A stretch of DNA of 64,000 bases from an uncultured Clostridia bacterium (GTDB lineage Bacteria > Bacillota > Clostridia > Oscillospirales > Ruminococcaceae). Location: positions 62,001 to 126,000 of the forward strand of contig CANRLW010000002.1 in NCBI GenBank assembly GCA_947631575.1. Direction: 5' to 3'. Shown here in pieces: positions 41,949 to 51,290 of the stretch. The notes beneath the pieces are model-generated. The model made no database searches, was not told where the DNA came from, and worked only from the letters and a program-made list of their open reading frames with translations. The translations under genes and the position numbers were made by a program. Position 1 is the stretch's first letter. Each line of letters begins with the position of its first letter.

Positions 41949-42222
41949 AATTCAAGTTCCAGTCTGTATAAAAATCCCCTTTTCAGGATCTGTGGAAGGC
42001 TGCGACCTTTCAGAGGTAAGAGGTAGGGGTTAAAAATCTAATCTCTTACTTCTTATTTCTAGCCTCCGGAAGGGCGGGTCGCAGGGCGCGCCTGCGCCCC
42101 GGACTTTCCCCCTTCCCCTTCGGGGAAGGGGGTCAGGGGGTTAGGGCGAGATAACGTTATTTAGGATAATTGCGTTTGAAAAGAACCACAAATAGGTTTT
42201 TATACAAGCTGAATTCAAGTTC
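41949..42222 (-). repeat. Hairpin-family repeat element, copy 3 (in the purB leader)
   Basis: The unit at about 41960-42211 (252 bp) is inverted relative to copies 1 and 2. Read on the minus strand it starts cagcttgtataaaaacctatt and contains the same ggttcttttcaaacg segment and palindrome ccttccccgaaggggaagg, but its second half differs and includes a run of cttacctctta-like sequence. It is flanked by an 11-bp direct repeat, aattcaagttc (41949-41959 and 42212-42222), instead of a hairpin pair. The whole unit lies in the purB transcript. Confidence 0.75.
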
Positions 42223-42229
42223 TATTCCT

Positions 42230-42258
42230 ATTGTAGCACAATCGACAATTTTATACAA
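42230..42258 (-). promoter_or_regulatory. Probable purB promoter upstream of the repeat
   Basis: On the minus strand TTGTAT (42258-42253), 17 bp and TACAAT (42235-42230) give a plausible promoter. If used, purB has a leader of about 300 nt that contains repeat copy 3. The remaining 42260-42456 stretch holds AT-rich sequence and the upstream region of cwlD. Confidence 0.5.
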
Positions 42259-42407
42259 GTAGCATTTTTGCGTTTGTATAAAAACTAAAAAACTTTCAAC
42301 GTTAAATCGTTGCAATTGTTTATTATTACAATATGTACTTGTCCTCACTAATTATGTTTTTCATATTCAAAAAAACGAACAAGTTGTTCTATTCGCAAAT
42401 TGCCTTT

Positions 42408-42415
42408 CATAAAAT
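42408..42415 (+). promoter_or_regulatory. Possible sporulation-sigma -10 box before cwlD
   Basis: CATAAAAT at 42408-42415 resembles the sigma-E -10 consensus CATACAAT and lies about 40 bases before the cwlD start. I see no convincing -35 partner at the right distance, so the call rests on the -10 box and on the known mother-cell control of cwlD in Bacillus. Confidence 0.3.
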
Positions 42416-42456
42416 ATGGACAAAACGTACAAGTAATGAAAGGAATGACGGTAACC

Positions 42457-43221
42457 ATGTTTAAAGAAAAAATGAGCGGGATAAAGAAAAAGATAACGGC
42501 AAAGTCAATGAAACTTACTTTGTCCATAATCGGCTGTTTTGTACTTCTGGCGGTATGCGCGAGGATAACCGAAAGGGCACTTCCGACCTCCGCAGATACC
42601 GCCGAAAAACCCGTTATAGTAATAGATGCGGGTCACGGCGGGCTTGATTCGGGAGCAGTCGGCATAACGGGCGTTCTGGAAAAAGACGTGAACCTGTCAA
42701 TAGTTCTTGCGCTGAAAGATATGTTCGAGATGTCGGGATTTAAGGTTGTCCTCACAAGAGACGAAGATATTTCGATATACTCTCCCGGAGTCGAGGGCAT
42801 ACGAAACCAAAAACTTTCCGACATGGACAACAGGCTGAAAATAATACAAAGCTATCCCGACAGCATTTTTCTGTGTGTTCACCAGAACAATTTTACTGAC
42901 CCCAAATATTTCGGCGGGCAGATGTTCTACAACAACAACCACCCCGACAACCGCACTCTCGCAACTATCATGCAAAGGCGGTTTGCGGAGCTACGTCCGG
43001 GAAATGATCGCGAAATAAAACTTTCGGGAGACGAGCTGTTTTTACTGAAATCAAATCCCAATCCCTCGCTTATGATAGAATGTGGATTTTTGTCAAATCC
43101 CGAAGAAGAACAACTCCTTTCTACATGGGAGTTTCAGCAGAAGGTAGCGTTTACTATCTACAGCGGCGTGCTTGAATTTATTGACGCGACAAGCGACAAC
43201 GAACCCGAATTTTCGGAATAA
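42457..43221 (+). CDS. cwlD: N-acetylmuramoyl-L-alanine amidase CwlD
   Basis: CwlD cleaves the peptide from muramic acid during spore cortex synthesis, the first step towards muramic-delta-lactam. The 254-aa protein has an N-terminal membrane segment (about residues 17-38) and an Amidase_3 domain with the zinc ligands in VIDAGHGGLDSGAVG near 50-64, the Glu of LEKDVNLSIVLAL, the His in LCVHQNNF near 139, and the catalytic Glu in LMIECGFLSNPEEEQL near 206. I prefer ATG 42457; an AAAGGA lies 12 bases upstream. Earlier in-frame ATGs at 42438 and 42447 are possible. Together with the split LysM-GH18 gene it marks the organism as a spore former. Confidence 0.9.
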   Translation: MFKEKMSGIKKKITAKSMKLTLSIIGCFVLLAVCARITERALPTSADTAEKPVIVIDAGHGGLDSGAVGITGVLEKDVNLSIVLALKDMFEMSGFKVVLTRDEDISIYSPGVEGIRNQKLSDMDNRLKIIQSYPDSIFLCVHQNNFTDPKYFGGQMFYNNNHPDNRTLATIMQRRFAELRPGNDREIKLSGDELFLLKSNPNPSLMIECGFLSNPEEEQLLSTWEFQQKVAFTIYSGVLEFIDATSDNEPEFSE

Positions 43222-43234
43222 ACCGTTAAAAGTT

Positions 43235-45250
43235 TTATTGTGTTTTCAGATTATTAAAAAGCTCCTCTACGCCTGCTTTAAGTCCCTTGTTTTCGGGAGC
43301 GGACATAAACGGGTCGTCGGCAATTATTTTCTGTGCGAGCGCGTCTATCTCCGAAAGCATATCCGCATCATCCGCAAGGTCCGCTATCTTCATCGGCGGC
43401 AAGCCGTGCTGTTCGCGACCGAAAAAGTTTCCCGGTCCGCGAAGTTTAAGGTCCTTGTCAGCTATCTTATAGCCGTCCGTCGTATCGACCATTGCTTTGA
43501 GGCGCTCTCTTGTATAGTCGCTCTTGTTGTCGGTCATCAGTATACAAAAACTTTGTTCCGCGCCGCGCCCTACCCTTCCTCTGAGCTGGTGGAGCTGTGA
43601 AAGCCCGAACTGTTCGGCGTTTTCTATAAGCATGACAACGGCGTTCGGAACATCTATCCCGACTTCTATTACGGTCGTAGATATGAGCAGTTTCAGCTTA
43701 TTGTCGCGAAAATCGCTCATAACTGCGTCTTTGTCAGCTTGTTTCATTTTTCCGTAGAGCAAGCCTGTGGGGATTCCCGCAAATTCGCCGCTCGTCAGGG
43801 TATTATAATATTCTGTCGCGCTTTGCTTTTCGGGGGGAGTGTTCTCTCCGCTCTCAACGAGCGGGCAGACTATAAAAGCCTGTCTGCCTGCGGCGATATG
43901 CTTTTTTATAAAAGCGTATATCCTCGGACGGAAAGAGGTGTCTACGGCATAGGTCTTTATCGGTATCCTGCCTTTGGGCATTTCGTTTATTACGGATACG
44001 TCCATATCTCCGTAAATGATGAGCGCGAGCGTGCGGGGTATGGGAGTTGCGCTCATTGCCATAATATGGGGGTTTGCGCCTTTTTCGGCAAGCACCGACC
44101 GCTGTTCAACGCCAAATCTGTGCTGTTCGTCTACTATCGCAAGCCCTAAATTTTTCATTCCGACCGATTTTTGTATAAGCGCGTGAGTTCCTATAAGCAC
44201 CTCTATCTCTCCGCTTTCGGCTTTTTTGCGCACTTCTTTTTTCTCGGCGGCGGAAAGCGACCCGCTTAAAAGCCCAACGCTTACGCCAAGCGGCGAAAGA
44301 AAGCCCATAAAGGTGTCATAATGCTGTCTGGCTAAGACTTCCGTTGGCGCCATAACAAGAGTCTGAAACCCGTTTACGCAGGCAAAGTATGCCGCTGCGG
44401 CGGCTACCATTGTTTTGCCCGAACCTACGTCGCCCTGTATTAGCCTGTTCATCGGGTAAAGGCGTTTCATGTCGCTAATGCAGCTATTTACGGCATTCAT
44501 CTGCGCGTTTGTCGGAACAAACGGAAGCGACTCGAAAAACTCGCTCATGTCAACGTCCGTCATGACCGCGCCGGAAAGTGTCCTTCCGCGATTTTTCATC
44601 TGCGACAGTCCGAGCTTTAGCATAAGAAGTTCTTCAAACACGAGCCTTCTGCGCGCCTGTCTGTATTCTTCGGCGTTTTTCGGAAAATGAATTTTCTGAA
44701 TGGAGTCGTTTATTCCTATAAGCCCGTACTTTTCGCGCATATTTTCGGGGAGGGATTCCTCAAACCTTACAATAGTAAGCGCGGTTTTCATATTTGCGCT
44801 TATCATTTTATTTGAAAGTCCTGCCGTAAGCGGATATTTCGGCGACAGTCCCTGCTTTTCGGGAAGGACAAACTGCGGCGAGCTGATTTGCGGGTCGAGG
44901 ATAGTACCCGTTATCTTGCCGTAAAAAATGTACTCCTTGTTTAACTGAAGTGAATCAAAGGTGAACTTTGAATTAAAAAAGTTCGCGGTTATTTCAGATT
45001 CGCCGTCTGTCAGAAACGCCTTATAAACCGCCACTCTCGCATATCTCGAAAACGGCTCGGATTTTCTGAAGACCGTTGCGCGAAAAGCATATGTTTCGCC
45101 TATGCACATTTCTTTTATCGGCGTAAGCGAGGTAAAGTCGATATAGTCGCGCGGATAGAACTTCGCCAGCTCTTCTACGGTATTTATCCCGAGCTTTTGA
45201 TAAAGCTCGGCTTTTTTCGGACCTACACCCTTTAAATACGTTAATTCCAT
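43235..45250 (-). CDS. recG: ATP-dependent DNA helicase RecG
   Basis: RecG reverses stalled replication forks and branch-migrates Holliday junctions. The 671-aa protein has an N-terminal wedge/OB domain (LKGVGPKKAELYQKLGI at the start, Tyr/Phe-rich OB strands to about 160) and superfamily II helicase motifs: GDVGSGKTMVAAAAAY near 276 (motif I), the DEQH box in IVDEQHRFGVEQR near 372, SATPIPRTLALIIYGDMDVS near 396, and QLRGRVGRGAEQSFC near 575 (motif VI). The length is normal. It is the last gene of the ACT-to-recG run, after a hairpin that follows the FakA-like gene. Confidence 0.96.
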   Translation of the reverse strand: MELTYLKGVGPKKAELYQKLGINTVEELAKFYPRDYIDFTSLTPIKEMCIGETYAFRATVFRKSEPFSRYARVAVYKAFLTDGESEITANFFNSKFTFDSLQLNKEYIFYGKITGTILDPQISSPQFVLPEKQGLSPKYPLTAGLSNKMISANMKTALTIVRFEESLPENMREKYGLIGINDSIQKIHFPKNAEEYRQARRRLVFEELLMLKLGLSQMKNRGRTLSGAVMTDVDMSEFFESLPFVPTNAQMNAVNSCISDMKRLYPMNRLIQGDVGSGKTMVAAAAAYFACVNGFQTLVMAPTEVLARQHYDTFMGFLSPLGVSVGLLSGSLSAAEKKEVRKKAESGEIEVLIGTHALIQKSVGMKNLGLAIVDEQHRFGVEQRSVLAEKGANPHIMAMSATPIPRTLALIIYGDMDVSVINEMPKGRIPIKTYAVDTSFRPRIYAFIKKHIAAGRQAFIVCPLVESGENTPPEKQSATEYYNTLTSGEFAGIPTGLLYGKMKQADKDAVMSDFRDNKLKLLISTTVIEVGIDVPNAVVMLIENAEQFGLSQLHQLRGRVGRGAEQSFCILMTDNKSDYTRERLKAMVDTTDGYKIADKDLKLRGPGNFFGREQHGLPPMKIADLADDADMLSEIDALAQKIIADDPFMSAPENKGLKAGVEELFNNLKTQ

Positions 45251-45270
45251 GGATATCCCCTCAATAGTAA

Positions 45271-45303
45271 TAAAATCGGAATCCGTGCAAGATCCCGATT
45301 TTA
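45271..45303 (-). terminator. Terminator-like hairpin between the FakA-like gene and recG
   Basis: taaaatcgg (45271-45279) pairs with ccgatttta (45295-45303), with further pairing inside. It lies in the 64-base gap and may end or weaken transcription before recG. Confidence 0.65.
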
Positions 45304-45314
45304 TTCGGCTATGT

Positions 45315-46943
45315 CTATTCTACCGATATTATGTAGTAATAGACAGGCTGTCCGCCGTTTACAAGCACAATATCTATATCCTGGCTTATTCTCTGCCTTA
45401 AAGCCTCAAAAGCCTCCTGTGCGTCCTCGTCGCTTACGTCTGCGCCGTACATAACGGTGACATAACTCGAAGACGGAGAGATAAGGCGCTTTACAAGCTT
45501 TGTGAGAGCCTTTGAAAGGTTCCTTTCGGTGAATACTATCTTTCCGTTATCCATCGCCAAAAGCTCGCCCTCTTTTATCTTGTGCCCGTCAAACTCGCTG
45601 TCGCGCACCGCAAAGGTTATCTGTCCGCTCGAAACGCGGTCGAACGCCTCCGTCATTGCCGCGCGGTTCTGCTCAAAGCTCCCGTCCGCGTCATAGTTCA
45701 TCATAGCCGTTATGCCCTGAGGGATAGTTCTTGTCTGTAAAACGCAGACGTTTCTGTCCGAAAGCTCTGCCGCCTGCTCCGCCGCCATGATTATGTTCTT
45801 ATTATTCGGCAGGACAAAAACGTTTTTCGCGGGAGTTTGTCCTATTGCCTCGAGGATATCCTCGGTAGAGGGGTTCATGGTCTGGCCTCCGCAGACGACA
45901 TTGTCCGTGCCGAGATCCTTAAACAGTGCCTCAATGCCCGCGCCCGCAGCGATAGCAACAAATCCTGTTTCATTTACAGGCTCAACGGGGGGCTTGCGTT
46001 TTTTCTGCTGCGCCTTGTCTGCCTTTACGACAAGCTCCTTCTGCTCGCGGATATTCTCTATCTTTATCTTTGTAAGCTCTCCGAATTTAATGCCTTCTTC
46101 TATGGCTTTTCCGGGGTGGTCAGTATCGATGTTTACTTTTATGATACTGTCGGCGTCTGCGACCATAACGTTTTCTCCGAGCGTTTCAAGCACCGCCAAA
46201 AGCGCGTCGCTCGTTTTTTTGCTGTTGCTTTTTACTACAACAAATTCGGCGTTATACGCGAAATGGGGTTTCTGCTCTGCCGCCGCTACTGCCGCGGGCG
46301 CAGAAGGCTTTATCTCGTCATCATTCGGAACAATGCCTTTTCCGCTTATGACGGAATACATTCCCTCGAGGATAACGATATATCCCATTCCTCCCGCGTC
46401 TACGACTCCCGCTTTTTTAAGGGTCGGGAGAAGATCGGGAGTTTTTTCGAGCGACTTTTTGGATTCTTCGATATAGATAAGAATAAAATCCTCAATTGAC
46501 GCAGAAGTCTTGTCTCTTGTGTTTTCATATGCCTCGCGGGCCACGGTAAGAATAGTTCCCTCCGTGGGTTTCATAACCGATTTATACGCCGCGTCAACGC
46601 CTATCTTGAATGCCTGCGAAAGGTCCTCGGATGTTGCGCTGTCCTTTCCCGCAAGACCTTTTGAAAGCCCTCTGAACAAAAGCGAGAGAATAACTCCCGA
46701 ATTTCCTCTTGCGCCGCGCAGCATAGCCGATGCCGCCTTTTTCGCAACGTCTCCCGCGCTCGCTCCGTTTGGAACGTTTGAAAGTTCAAGCGCGGCATTT
46801 TTTATTGTCATTGACATATTTGTTCCCGTGTCCCCGTCAGGAACAGGGAAAACGTTTAGTTCATCGACCTCGCGGCGGTGATTGTAAATATTGTTCGCTC
46901 CCGAAATAATCGCGTCGCGAAGTGTCTGTCCGTTTACAGTCAT
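45315..46943 (-). CDS. DAK2-domain fatty-acid kinase (FakA/YloV type)
   Basis: The 542-aa protein has an N-terminal DAK2 ATP-binding domain (about residues 1-200) with the metal-binding acids in VFPVPDGDTGTNMSMTIKNA near residues 31-50 and LRGARGNSGVILSLLFRG near 74-91, then a DegV-like-associated C-terminal region with NNKNIIMAAEQAAEL near 378. FakA phosphorylates fatty acids held by a FakB (DegV) protein so that they can enter phospholipid synthesis. No fakB gene is in view. It lies 17 bases after an Asp23-family gene, the conserved yloU-yloV pair of Firmicutes, upstream of recG. Confidence 0.92.
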   Translation of the reverse strand: MTVNGQTLRDAIISGANNIYNHRREVDELNVFPVPDGDTGTNMSMTIKNAALELSNVPNGASAGDVAKKAASAMLRGARGNSGVILSLLFRGLSKGLAGKDSATSEDLSQAFKIGVDAAYKSVMKPTEGTILTVAREAYENTRDKTSASIEDFILIYIEESKKSLEKTPDLLPTLKKAGVVDAGGMGYIVILEGMYSVISGKGIVPNDDEIKPSAPAAVAAAEQKPHFAYNAEFVVVKSNSKKTSDALLAVLETLGENVMVADADSIIKVNIDTDHPGKAIEEGIKFGELTKIKIENIREQKELVVKADKAQQKKRKPPVEPVNETGFVAIAAGAGIEALFKDLGTDNVVCGGQTMNPSTEDILEAIGQTPAKNVFVLPNNKNIIMAAEQAAELSDRNVCVLQTRTIPQGITAMMNYDADGSFEQNRAAMTEAFDRVSSGQITFAVRDSEFDGHKIKEGELLAMDNGKIVFTERNLSKALTKLVKRLISPSSSYVTVMYGADVSDEDAQEAFEALRQRISQDIDIVLVNGGQPVYYYIISVE

Positions 46944-46960
46944 ATCTGTATTCCTCTCGT

Positions 46961-47314
46961 TTATACTCTTATACTGTCAACATAAACGTTGACTTTTTCA
47001 ACGGAAATTCCCGTGCTTTGCTCGACATTATATCCGACCTTGTGGATTATCGCTTTTGCGACGGCGTTCATATTTACGCCGTACATAAGCGAAATGTGAA
47101 GGTCAATGATGAGCTTGTCTTTTACGAACTTTACGTTCACTCCGCGCGCGTATGCCTTTCTTTTTCCGGGCAGCGCCGCAGAGATCGTTTCACGAAAGCC
47201 CTCGACGTTCATTGCTATTACTCCGAAACAGTTCGTGACTGTCTTTCCGATAAGCTCGGTGAAATATTGCGGGGAAATGGCTATTTTCCCGACATGATTT
47301 TGTAAAACGATCAT
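46961..47314 (-). CDS. Asp23/Gls24-family protein (YloU type)
   Basis: A 117-aa member of the Asp23/DUF322 family, small cytoplasmic proteins linked with envelope homeostasis and often paired with FakA. Visible motifs are VGKIAISPQYFTELIGKTV at residues 8-26, VNVKFVKDKLIIDLHISLMYG near 62-82, and NVEQSTGISVEKVNVYVDSI at the end. I chose ATG 47314 because GAAAGGAG lies eight bases upstream. It lies between ispE (14 bases upstream) and the DAK2 kinase gene. Confidence 0.9.
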   Translation of the reverse strand: MIVLQNHVGKIAISPQYFTELIGKTVTNCFGVIAMNVEGFRETISAALPGKRKAYARGVNVKFVKDKLIIDLHISLMYGVNMNAVAKAIIHKVGYNVEQSTGISVEKVNVYVDSIRV

Positions 47315-47328
47315 ATTTAAAACTCCTT

Positions 47329-48156
47329 TCAAGGATAATTTTCGACTACATATGAAAGCATTCCCGAAAAAGCGCGTTTGGCTTTTTCGGCATTTTCGCG
47401 GCTTTTAAATACTCCGAAAACCGCCGCGCCGCTACCCGTGAGCAACGCATTTTCCGCTCCGTTTTCGAGCAGCTTTTGTTTTATGGCAGGTATTTCGCCG
47501 CTTTGATATAATCCCTCAAATACATTGTACATATATTTCGGAAACCCGCGCAAAAACTTTTCAAGAGCGTTTTCAGGCTCTGTCGGAGCTTTGTCATATC
47601 TTGCATAAGCGGCTTTGGTATCGCAGGAAATATCGGGCATAACTATAAGATAATACCTTTTCGGAAGACTTATACATTCTCCCATTATCTCTCCCGTGCC
47701 GCGGCAGATCCTCGTTCCTCCCGCTATGCAGAACGGAACATCGGCTCCCGTTTTTTCTCCGAGCTTTAAGAGAGTATCCTTCGAAAGCGGACCGCCGTAC
47801 AGCTCGTTCAGTCCTTTAAAGACCGACGCGGCGTCCGCACTTCCGCCGCCCATGCCCGCGCCGTGGGGTATGTTTTTTTCTATAAAGATCTTTGCGCCGT
47901 CTTTTATGCCTGCCACTTCAAAAAACAGCTTTGCGGCTTTATGGCATATATTCCCCTCGTTTACGGGTATATCGTCGTCTGTACAGCCGACCGTTATTTC
48001 TCCGCTCAAAGGCTCTTTCTTTATCGTCACAATATCGCACAGACTAACGCTCGTCATGACCGTTTCGAGCAGATGATAACCGTCCGCGCGTTTTCCCGTA
48101 ATGTCGAGATAAAGGTTGAGCTTTGCGGGAGCATATAGCTTTCTTTCTTCATTCAT
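47329..48156 (-). CDS. ispE: 4-diphosphocytidyl-2-C-methyl-D-erythritol kinase
   Basis: IspE phosphorylates CDP-methylerythritol in the MEP pathway to isoprenoids. The 275-aa GHMP kinase has the substrate motif YAPAKLNLYLDITGKRADGYH at residues 8-28 and the ATP loop PHGAGMGGGSADAASVFKGL near 91-110, with VPFCIAGG near 140 and NALLTGSGAAVFGVF near 235 closing the fold. The start lacks a strong ribosome site. It sits in the aminotransferase-to-recG run, 28 bases after the aminotransferase gene. Confidence 0.94.
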   Translation of the reverse strand: MNEERKLYAPAKLNLYLDITGKRADGYHLLETVMTSVSLCDIVTIKKEPLSGEITVGCTDDDIPVNEGNICHKAAKLFFEVAGIKDGAKIFIEKNIPHGAGMGGGSADAASVFKGLNELYGGPLSKDTLLKLGEKTGADVPFCIAGGTRICRGTGEIMGECISLPKRYYLIVMPDISCDTKAAYARYDKAPTEPENALEKFLRGFPKYMYNVFEGLYQSGEIPAIKQKLLENGAENALLTGSGAAVFGVFKSRENAEKAKRAFSGMLSYVVENYP

Positions 48157-48184
48157 ATTATTATATCACAGTTTCAACGAAGAA

Positions 48185-49351
48185 TTAGTTTTCTTTCAAA
48201 AAATCCCTTATGCGTGAAAACGCCGTTTCAAGGTGCTGTACGGAATATGCATATGAAACTCTGACAAATCCCTCTCCGCTTTGTCCGAAAGCATTTCCCG
48301 GAACAACGGCTACTTTTTTGTCATAAACAAGTTTTTCGCAGAATTCCTCGCTTGACATTCCCGTTGATTTTATGCATGGGAACACATAAAACGCTCCCTC
48401 GGGTTCAAAGCATTCAAGGCCCATATCATTGAACGCTTTTACGCAAAGCCTTCTGCGCATATCGTATTCTTCGACCATGTGTACAACGTCGGGCTTACAG
48501 TCCTCTATCGCTTTTATCGCGGCATACTGACTGACGGTAGGGCTTGACATAATGCAATACTGATGTAATTTCAGCATTTGCTTTATTATGGGCTGCGGTC
48601 CTGCAATATAGCCCAGCCTCCAGCCCGTCATGGCGTATGCCTTGGAAAATCCGCTTATAACGAGAGTGCGCTCTTTCATACCGTCAATTTCGGCAATTGA
48701 AACATGCTTTATACCGTTATAGGTCATCTCAGCATATATCTCGTCCGAGGCTACTATAATGTTCGTACCTCTTAAAACTTCCGCTATGCTTTCGAGGTCG
48801 TTTTTCCTCATAACAGCGCCCGTGGGATTGTTAGGATACGGCAAGACCAACATTCGTGTTCTGTCGGTTATTTTTTCTTTCAGCGCCTGTGCCGTCAGCC
48901 TGAACTTATCCTCGGCTTTTGTCACAATCGGCACGGGCGTTCCACCCATCATTCTTACTATCGGCGAATAACACACAAAGCTCGGCTCCGGCACAAGCAC
49001 CTCACACCCCGGCTCTATAAGCGCCCTTACCGCAAGATCAATAGCCTCCGAGCCTCCGACGGTTATTATTACCTCGCTTTCGGGGTCATAGTCCGTGTTT
49101 ATAAAATCATGGAGATATCCGCAGACCGATTTTCTTAGCTGCATAAGTCCGCTGTTCGCGGTATAAGCGGTCTTTCCCCGCTCGAGTATGTTTATTGCCT
49201 CTTTTCTCACCGTCCACGGAGTTTTGAAATCGGGTTCGCCAATGGAAAGCGAAATAACATCGGGAACATGCTGTGCGATGTCGAAAAATTTCCGTATTCC
49301 CGACGGCTGTATATCCCTTATTTTCTTCGGGATAATTTCATCATAATTCAT
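48185..49351 (-). CDS. Class I/II aminotransferase (PatA/AspC-like)
   Basis: A 388-aa fold type I PLP aminotransferase. The Schiff-base Lys is in VISGFSKAYAMTGWRLGYIAG near residues 231-251, with LPYPNNPTGAVM near 170, the Asp in VASDEIYAEMTY near 199, and the Arg in FVRVSYAYS near 363. Its start, with SLSIGEPDFKTPW near 35-47, is that of the PatA/aspartate-type group Iγ enzymes. The amino acid substrate cannot be told from sequence. The gene lies 26 bases after an Lrp/AsnC regulator, in the arrangement common in Clostridia, which suggests that the regulator senses a related amino acid. Confidence 0.9.
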   Translation of the reverse strand: MNYDEIIPKKIRDIQPSGIRKFFDIAQHVPDVISLSIGEPDFKTPWTVRKEAINILERGKTAYTANSGLMQLRKSVCGYLHDFINTDYDPESEVIITVGGSEAIDLAVRALIEPGCEVLVPEPSFVCYSPIVRMMGGTPVPIVTKAEDKFRLTAQALKEKITDRTRMLVLPYPNNPTGAVMRKNDLESIAEVLRGTNIIVASDEIYAEMTYNGIKHVSIAEIDGMKERTLVISGFSKAYAMTGWRLGYIAGPQPIIKQMLKLHQYCIMSSPTVSQYAAIKAIEDCKPDVVHMVEEYDMRRRLCVKAFNDMGLECFEPEGAFYVFPCIKSTGMSSEEFCEKLVYDKKVAVVPGNAFGQSGEGFVRVSYAYSVQHLETAFSRIRDFLKEN

Positions 49352-49377
49352 TTTCTTCTGACCTCTTTACTAAGCAT

Positions 49378-49863
49378 TTACGGAGACACCATACTTCTGT
49401 CGTCGTATTTTTCCTCGTTGAAGATATGGTGTTTTTCTTTATAGCGGCGAAGAATAAAGTGAGTAGCCGTTGAAAGCACGCCGTCCAATACCGCGAGCCT
49501 TTCCGAAACGAAAAGCGCTACATTTCTGAGCGATGTTCCCGAAATCGTAACCATAAGGTCATACGCTCCCGACATAAGATAGACGCTGTCTACCTCGTCA
49601 AATTCCATAATAGTATGCGCGAGGTCGTCAAAGCCCCTGTCCTTTATCGGCGTTATTTTAAGCTCGATGACCGCCGTAACTCCGCTGTCGTCCGCTTTTT
49701 CCTCGTCGATAATGGCGGAATATCCGATAATATAGCCCTCGTCTTCGAGCGCCTTTATTCCGTTTGCGACATTTTCTTCCGTTTCGCCTGTCATTGCCGC
49801 GATCTCGGCATTTGAAAGCCTTGCGTTCTGTCTTAAAAGGTCAAGCAGTTTGTTTTTATCCAT
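49378..49863 (-). CDS. Lrp/AsnC-family transcriptional regulator
   Basis: The 161-aa protein has an N-terminal helix-turn-helix (LLDLLRQNARLSNAEIAAMTG near residues 6-26, then VANGIKALEDEGYIIGYSAI) and a C-terminal RAM ligand domain (about 65-140; EFDEVDSVYLMSGAYDLMVTISG near 88-110). Family members bind amino acids and control their metabolism or transport, usually including the adjacent gene. Here that gene is the class I/II aminotransferase, 26 bases downstream. AAGGAGATAATT precedes the start. Confidence 0.92.
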   Translation of the reverse strand: MDKNKLLDLLRQNARLSNAEIAAMTGETEENVANGIKALEDEGYIIGYSAIIDEEKADDSGVTAVIELKITPIKDRGFDDLAHTIMEFDEVDSVYLMSGAYDLMVTISGTSLRNVALFVSERLAVLDGVLSTATHFILRRYKEKHHIFNEEKYDDRSMVSP

Positions 49864-49893
49864 AATTATCTCCTTTTATAAAATACGGATCTG

Positions 49894-51258
49894 TCAGTTT
49901 TTCAGGCTCTGGAGCGGAGCGGGTATTCTTCCGCCGCGAGAGATGAATTTAGACGAGCTGAACGGGCTTACTTTCATTACGGGTCCCGAGCCGAACAGTC
50001 CGCCGAATTCCAGCGTTTCTCCCTCTTTCATTCCTATCGCGGGGATAACTCTGACTGCCGTTGTCTTTGAGTTTACCATGCCTATTGCCGCCTCGTCGGC
50101 GATAATTGCAGAAATCGTGTCTGCGGGCGTGTCGCCGGGAATTACTATCATATCCAGTCCTACCGAGCAGACCGCCGTCATTGCCTCCAGCTTTTCAACA
50201 GAAAGCGACCCTCTGTTTACGGCGTCTATCATTCCCGCGTCCTCGGAAACGGGAATAAATGCTCCCGAAAGTCCTCCGACATGAGAGGACGCCATAACGC
50301 CGCCTTTTTTAACAGCGTCATTCAGCATCGCAAGACACGCGGTAGTTCCATGTGCGCCGCAGCTTTCAAGCCCTATCTCTTCGAGTATATGCGCGACGCT
50401 GTCGCCCACGGCAGGCGTAGGCGCAAGCGAAAGGTCTACTATCCCGAACGGAACGCCGAGCCGCTTTGATGCCTCCGTTCCGACGAGCTGTCCCATTCTG
50501 GTTATCTTAAACGCTGTCTTTTTTATAACGTCCGCAATCTCCGAAATATTCGCGTCGGGATATTTTTGCAGCGCCGCTCTGACAACTCCCGGTCCCGAAA
50601 CGCCAACGTTTATTTCCGTGTCGTATTCGCCTACGCCGTGGAACGCTCCCGCCATAAAGGGGTTATCCTCCGGGGCGTTGCAGAAAACGACTATCTTCGC
50701 TGCGCCAAAACAATGATCTGCGGCGGTCTTTTCGGATGCCTCGCGGATTATTTTTCCCATGAGCGCGACTGCGTCCATGTTTATTCCCGCTTTTGTAGAG
50801 CCTATATTTACCGAAGAACAAACGTTTTTCGTTTCCGCTAAAGCCTCGGGAATACTGTCTATAAGCTCTCTGTCGCCCGCCGAAAATCCCTTATGTACAA
50901 GCGCCGAATAGCCGCCGATATAGTTTACTCCCGTGCCTTCGGCAACTTTCTGAAGGGTCTTTGCATAGATAACGGGGCTTTGCCCGTTTGCGGAAGATGC
51001 CGCCGAAACGATAGAAATAGGCGTTACGGAAATGCGCTTGTTTATTATCGGGATACCGTATTGTTTTTCAATATCCTCTCCCGTTTTAACAAGCTTTTCG
51101 GCTTTTCTCATCATCTTTTCATAGATCTTTTCACAGGCTGTATTCGCGTTTCCGTCTATACAATCGAGCAGCGAAATACCCATGGTTATGGTGCGGATAT
51201 CAAGATTTTCCTCCTGTATCATCTTTATGGTCTCAAGAATATCGCCCGTATTTAACAT
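49894..51258 (-). CDS. PFL-family protein (DUF711/UPF0210)
   Basis: The 454-aa protein is a full-length DUF711 member. Recognisable segments are [21 protein letters not shown] at the N terminus (in the ordinary form MxxxxILETIxMIxxExLDIRTIT), [17 protein letters not shown] near 155, [17 protein letters not shown] near 224, and [19 protein letters not shown] near 304-322. The family is called PFL-like by structure; the reaction is unknown. It is almost always next to the small ACT protein, as here (32 bases), so the two probably act together. Confidence 0.93.
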   Translation of the reverse strand: MLNTGDILETIKMIQEENLDIRTITMGISLLDCIDGNANTACEKIYEKMMRKAEKLVKTGEDIEKQYGIPIINKRISVTPISIVSAASSANGQSPVIYAKTLQKVAEGTGVNYIGGYSALVHKGFSAGDRELIDSIPEALAETKNVCSSVNIGSTKAGINMDAVALMGKIIREASEKTAADHCFGAAKIVVFCNAPEDNPFMAGAFHGVGEYDTEINVGVSGPGVVRAALQKYPDANISEIADVIKKTAFKITRMGQLVGTEASKRLGVPFGIVDLSLAPTPAVGDSVAHILEEIGLESCGAHGTTACLAMLNDAVKKGGVMASSHVGGLSGAFIPVSEDAGMIDAVNRGSLSVEKLEAMTAVCSVGLDMIVIPGDTPADTISAIIADEAAIGMVNSKTTAVRVIPAIGMKEGETLEFGGLFGSGPVMKVSPFSSSKFISRGGRIPAPLQSLKN

Positions 51259-51290
51259 TATACCCTCTTATCCTCCCGAATGTATGTGGA

